Assembly: GCA_024762915.1 (NCBI GenBank)
Contig: JANTGL010000081.1
Location: forward strand, 1 to 9,835
From: Bacteroidales bacterium
Lineage (GTDB): Bacteria > Bacteroidota > Bacteroidia > Bacteroidales > JAADGE01
DNA: 9,835 nt
Direction of reading: 5' to 3'
Part shown: positions 6,823 to 9,835 of the stretch, one piece after another
How the letters are laid out: each line of letters starts with the position of its first letter
How positions within the stretch are numbered: position 1 is the stretch's first letter
The notes under the pieces: generated by a model
What the model saw: only the letters and a program-made list of their open reading frames with translations
The model's database searches: none
Told to the model about the DNA's origin: nothing
Made by a program: the position numbers and the translations under genes

Positions 6823-8007
6823 ATGAGACGATTTTCAGCCGAATATATTTACACCGGGAATGAGATTTTAAAAAGAGGAATTGTTGAAACAGATGATTTC
6901 GGAAAAATTATTAAGCTTATTGATACCGGCGGTAAATTTGAAGAACAACAATCTCTGGAATTCTTCAACGGCGTGATTGTACCCGGATTTATTAATGCTC
7001 ATTGTCATTTGGAGTTATCGCATATGAAAGGGATGATTGATAACAAATCGGGCAGAGGATTACCGGGGTTTATCGATGAGATTATTTCAAAACGGAATTT
7101 TCCCGAAAATTTGCAGGAACAAATTACTAAAGCAGATAAAGAAATGCGTTTGAAAGGCATTGTTGCCGTTGGTGATATTTCTAATACTGATGACAGTTTT
7201 ACAGTAAAAAAGAAAAGCGATATATTTTATCAAACGTTTATTGAATCGTTTACCATAAGTGATGAGAAAGTTGATGAAACATTTAATCTCGCGAAAGAAA
7301 ATTACAATAAATTAAAAGATTTGAAATTATCGGGTACAATCGTTCCGCATGCTGCATATTCGGTCCCGGATCGTTTATATAGGATGATTTCCGACTTTGA
7401 AAGCGAAAAAACTAAAATCGTGTCCGTTCATAATCAAGAAACCCCGGGTGAAGATGAACTGGTTAAAAATAAAACCGGTGCATTGGCAGATGTTCTTACC
7501 GATAAAGGATTTTTGCTTGATGAATTCTCATATCCGGGTAATTCTGCATTAGAAGTTAATCTGAAATATTTAAATAAAAGAGATAACATTTTACTGATAC
7601 ACAATACATTCAGCAAAAATGAGGATGTTGAATATGCGGAAAACTTTTCCGATAATATTTATTGGGTATTTTGTCCGTTATCAAATCTGTATATCGAAAA
7701 TACATTACCGGATATTTCGATGTTTTTTAAAAAAAGCGTTAAAACTTGTATAGGAACTGACAGCTATGCTTCAAATACAGAACTTTCCGTGTTAAGTGAA
7801 CTAAAAGTAATTACTGAAAATTTCCCTGAAATTCCTTTTGATAAATTAATTGAAAGTGCAACGCTGAACGGTGCGAAAGCCTTAAAAATTGAGGAGAGGT
7901 TTGGTAGTATTGAAATTGGAAAAACACCCGGAATAAATTTAATCAGTTCTTTTGATTTTGAGAAAATGACCTTAAAATCTGAAAGTAAAGTGAAAGTTCT
8001 GATTTAA
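6823..8007 (+). CDS. Amidohydrolase-family metal-dependent hydrolase/deaminase (ATZ/TRZ type)
   Basis: A 394-residue cytosolic enzyme of the amidohydrolase superfamily, most like the ATZ/TRZ/SsnA deaminase branch. It has a small N-terminal beta-sandwich (about 1-52) leading into PGFINAHCHLELSH, with metal ligands His60 and His62. The barrel follows with His176 (VPHAAYSV), His203 and Glu206 (SVHNQETPGE), His260 (LIHNTF) and the metal-binding Asp313 (CIGTDSYASN). The C-terminal NGAKAL...FGSIEIGK.PGINL strand pair closes the composite domain. All catalytic residues are present, so it should be active, most likely deaminating a purine- or S-adenosyl-type substrate. Candidates include 6-aminodeoxyfutalosine deaminase (menaquinone pathway), S-adenosylhomocysteine/methylthioadenosine deaminase or guanine deaminase. 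The sequence alone does not decide. Its stop overlaps that of the convergent glycosyltransferase. Confidence 0.85.
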   Translation: MRRFSAEYIYTGNEILKRGIVETDDFGKIIKLIDTGGKFEEQQSLEFFNGVIVPGFINAHCHLELSHMKGMIDNKSGRGLPGFIDEIISKRNFPENLQEQITKADKEMRLKGIVAVGDISNTDDSFTVKKKSDIFYQTFIESFTISDEKVDETFNLAKENYNKLKDLKLSGTIVPHAAYSVPDRLYRMISDFESEKTKIVSVHNQETPGEDELVKNKTGALADVLTDKGFLLDEFSYPGNSALEVNLKYLNKRDNILLIHNTFSKNEDVEYAENFSDNIYWVFCPLSNLYIENTLPDISMFFKKSVKTCIGTDSYASNTELSVLSELKVITENFPEIPFDKLIESATLNGAKALKIEERFGSIEIGKTPGINLISSFDFEKMTLKSESKVKVLI

Positions 8008-8999
8008 GCAATGACGAAATTTTTCCCTTCAATATAATTTTTTGAAATCAAAAAATCTTTTATTTTTGAACGCATTCCTCTGTTATTCACAAAACTGACA
8101 ATGTAAATTTTTCCCGGATCGGGAATGGTTTCGTATGAAATAATGTTTTTGTCATCAATTTTATTTTTATCAACATCAATAAAATATTTCGTTTGAATTC
8201 CTGAATCTTCAAGGTATTTTAAACGGTTTTTGCTCAATTTTCCGGCACCCCATACGACAATTTGAGGAAAAAACGGATTGTTTTCTTTTAAGAATCGGAA
8301 TAAGTAAGTTGATTTAATTCTGTAAAATGCATCAAAAGAATACCGCTTATCAGTTCTTGTCAATCTGTTTTCGGAATCATACCAATCAAGTAAAGTGTCC
8401 GGTAATTTGTGATATTTTACCCCTTTTTCAATCCATCGCAGAAACAATTCATAATCTTCGGGAAAATGTCCTTCTTTATAAAATCCGTATTTTTCAATAC
8501 AGGTTTTCCGAAATAAAATCGTAGGATTTATGACCTGTAATTCAGAAAAACGATTTATAGAAATTTCCGTATGTGTCAAATATTTATTTGTTTCTTTGAC
8601 ATAAGCAAGCATGCCTTTACTTTCAGAATTTCCGATAAAGTTTACCCTGCAACTCACCACGTCAATCTCCGGATGCTCCCTGATATATGCATATTGTTGC
8701 ATAAATTTTTCGGGATGCCACACATCATCAGCATCTGCTCTTGAGATGAGATTTGCTTTTGCTTTGTGTAATCCTTTTAGCGAAGCAAACACCACACCTT
8801 GTTTACTTTCGTTCATTATTTTTAGTCGCTTGTCTTTTTCTGACAGATCTCTGATAATTTGTTCACTGTTATCAGTTGAATTATTATTCACGGCAAGTAA
8901 TTCAAAATTATCAAATGTTTGATTTAAAATAGAATTTACGGAACGTTCAAGTGTTTTTTCTGCATTGTAAAAAGGGAGTATAACGGATATTTCGGGCAT
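8004..8999 (-). CDS. Family 2 glycosyltransferase with C-terminal Rossmann-like module (B3GNTL1/QTGAL-like architecture)
   Basis: A 331-residue protein without signal peptide or membrane segment. Residues 1-200 are a GT-A fold: EISVILPFYNAEKTLERSV, VNNNSTDNS for nucleotide binding, the metal/UDP-sugar motif DADD at 89-92, and the acceptor-side EDYELFLRW (181-189) with the probable catalytic base Asp182. Residues 246-331 form a second module: VVWGAGKLSKNRL (a GxGK-type loop), then KYFIDVDKNKI, a short sheet and GKNFVIA at the end. The same order occurs in animal B3GNTL1, which galactosylates queuosine in tRNA; there the second part reads, as I recall, IWNAGKQGRRLY and FCDVDENKI. Bacterial members are normally annotated only as glycosyltransferase. 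It is not within a polysaccharide cluster. No clear promoter is seen; the intrinsic terminator of the next gene lies directly upstream. Confidence 0.85.
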   Translation of the reverse strand: MPEISVILPFYNAEKTLERSVNSILNQTFDNFELLAVNNNSTDNSEQIIRDLSEKDKRLKIMNESKQGVVFASLKGLHKAKANLISRADADDVWHPEKFMQQYAYIREHPEIDVVSCRVNFIGNSESKGMLAYVKETNKYLTHTEISINRFSELQVINPTILFRKTCIEKYGFYKEGHFPEDYELFLRWIEKGVKYHKLPDTLLDWYDSENRLTRTDKRYSFDAFYRIKSTYLFRFLKENNPFFPQIVVWGAGKLSKNRLKYLEDSGIQTKYFIDVDKNKIDDKNIISYETIPDPGKIYIVSFVNNRGMRSKIKDFLISKNYIEGKNFVIA

Positions 9000-9011
9000 A
9001 AGAACAGATAT

Positions 9012-9042
9012 AAAAAAACCTTCGAAATTATTCGAAGGTTTT
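9012..9042 (-). terminator. Intrinsic terminator of the PorT-like outer-membrane protein gene
   Basis: Perfect 12-bp arms AAAACCTTCGAA (9015-9026) and TTCGAAGGTTTT (9031-9042) enclose a 4-nt loop (9027-9030). On the minus strand the hairpin is followed by an unbroken run of seven T (9018 down to 9012, overlapping the stem). It begins about 20 bp after the stop of the outer-membrane protein gene and ends 12 bp before the glycosyltransferase ATG, so it insulates the two. Confidence 0.85.
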
Positions 9043-9062
9043 AATTGAAAATAAGTTAAGAA

Positions 9063-9830
9063 TTATTCGCCTCCCAGTAAATATCCTACGGATAATCCGA
9101 AGAAAATATTTTTTTGTGAAGCATCACCCGTAATTGCTACAGTAGGATCATCTTTAGTCGCATATCCTGTTGCACTGTAGTACTGGCTTCCTGTATTAAT
9201 AAAATTCATTAAACCCATACCTGCATTTAATTCAACAAATACACCTGAAAAATTAGCACCAACGCCAAAGTTTAAACCGACATCCATTTTATTGTATAAG
9301 TCGCCGGATCCTCCTTCATTATTTGTGTCAGAGTATGCTTGAGTAAAGTCGAAACTCGGATTAGGATCACTGAAAATATCCAATGTTCCTGTTTGAGAAG
9401 TACCGTTGGCATCCCATGTTGCTGATTGATTTCCTTGTAATGCGTAAGCAAAATAAGGTCCTACAAATACATAAGCAGGTCCAAATCCAAATTTAGGAGA
9501 AATGCCTATTTGTAAATAGTTAATATTTTGGTTATAAGCATATTCCAAACCAAGTGCTCGGTATGGCCAATTAGCATCAGTTTCGTCTCTTGAGTCATAA
9601 TCAGAACCGAGTTGGTTGAAACCGACATCGGCTCTTAAACTCATCATGTCGTTAACAGGCATTTCCCCGACTAAACCAAAGTTGAAACCGGTACTCATTT
9701 TTGAACCGTCCGGAGAATAAAAGTTAATTAAATAACCGGACATGTTGTATCCGGCTTTTACGCCGAATTTTTGTGCATTCATTGTAAAAGCAAATAAAAT
9801 TGCTGCTGATAATACCAATAATTTTTTCAT
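9063..9830 (-). CDS. PorT-like outer-membrane beta-barrel protein
   Basis: A 255-residue protein, complete in the window with only 5 bp beyond its ATG. It has a Sec signal peptide (MKKLLVLSAAILFAFTMNA|Q, cleavage after Ala19), then KFGVKAGYNMSGY, the typical opening of the Bacteroidota PorT/OMP_b-brl_2 group. Alternating strands follow: STGFNFGLVGEMPV, LSLRADVGFNQ-like (MSLRADVGFNQLGSDYD), INYLQIGISPKFGFG, VFVGPYFAYALQG, VGLNFGVGANFSG and FFGLSVGYLLGGE. A long Asn/Asp/Ser/Gly-rich loop at about residues 134-180 is probably extracellular. The chain ends in GGE rather than on an aromatic residue, unlike the other barrel protein here. No transport substrate or partner can be inferred. Transcription ends at the hairpin at 9012-9042; the promoter is outside the window. 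Confidence 0.85.
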   Translation of the reverse strand: MKKLLVLSAAILFAFTMNAQKFGVKAGYNMSGYLINFYSPDGSKMSTGFNFGLVGEMPVNDMMSLRADVGFNQLGSDYDSRDETDANWPYRALGLEYAYNQNINYLQIGISPKFGFGPAYVFVGPYFAYALQGNQSATWDANGTSQTGTLDIFSDPNPSFDFTQAYSDTNNEGGSGDLYNKMDVGLNFGVGANFSGVFVELNAGMGLMNFINTGSQYYSATGYATKDDPTVAITGDASQKNIFFGLSVGYLLGGE

Positions 9831-9835
9831 AATTG

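Noticed and set aside
8611..8922. 103-codon plus-strand frame and a smaller one at 8327-8524.
   Set aside because: Both are antisense within the glycosyltransferase gene, whose motifs are clear on the minus strand.
1..9835. CRISPR array, tRNA/rRNA genes, riboswitch, prophage or defence cluster.
   Set aside because: No direct repeat series, no clover-leaf or rRNA-like segments, and no integrase, transposase, nuclease or toxin-antitoxin proteins are seen; the genes are mainly housekeeping and envelope functions.

Overview
The window looks like chromosomal DNA of a Bacteroidota (Bacteroidetes) bacterium. It is AT-rich. Upstream of several genes lies the Bacteroidota-type -7 promoter element TAnnTTTG (918-925, 1025-1032, 2729-2736, 2815-2822, 6196-6203). 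There is no strong Shine-Dalgarno pattern. Two small outer-membrane beta-barrel proteins of the kind common in this phylum flank the region, and ftsK is followed by a Bacteroidota-type lolA. No tRNA, rRNA, CRISPR array, prophage or transposase gene is visible.

Layout. At 1-890 (minus) is the N-terminal two thirds of a phosphomannomutase/phosphoglucomutase, cut by the window edge. A divergent promoter region separates it from a small secreted beta-barrel protein at 1075-1596 (plus). A 127-bp nested inverted-repeat element (1621-1747) fills the gap to a convergent two-gene unit on the minus strand. That unit is kbp (2247-2699; BON plus LysM, potassium-binding protein family) followed 10 bp downstream by an arrestin-like beta-sandwich protein (1769-2236). 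Divergent from kbp is the plus-strand series: ftsK (2847-5399), lolA (5519-6184), a receiver-only response regulator (6257-6643) and an ATZ/TRZ-type amidohydrolase (6823-8007). The amidohydrolase overlaps tail to tail by 4 bp with a minus-strand family 2 glycosyltransferase carrying an extra Rossmann-like C-terminal module (8004-8999). Behind a clean intrinsic terminator (9012-9042) lies a complete PorT-like outer-membrane protein gene (9063-9830, minus).

Functionally this is mostly housekeeping: sugar-phosphate metabolism for envelope polysaccharide, chromosome segregation at the septum (FtsK), lipoprotein export (LolA), potassium homeostasis (Kbp) and outer-membrane proteins. I do not see an obvious new multi-gene system. 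The items most worth a second look are the glycosyltransferase, whose two-part architecture resembles the eukaryotic queuosine-tRNA galactosyltransferase B3GNTL1/QTGAL; the nested inverted-repeat element; the kbp/arrestin-like pair; and the histidine-to-arginine substitution near the truncated end of the mutase.
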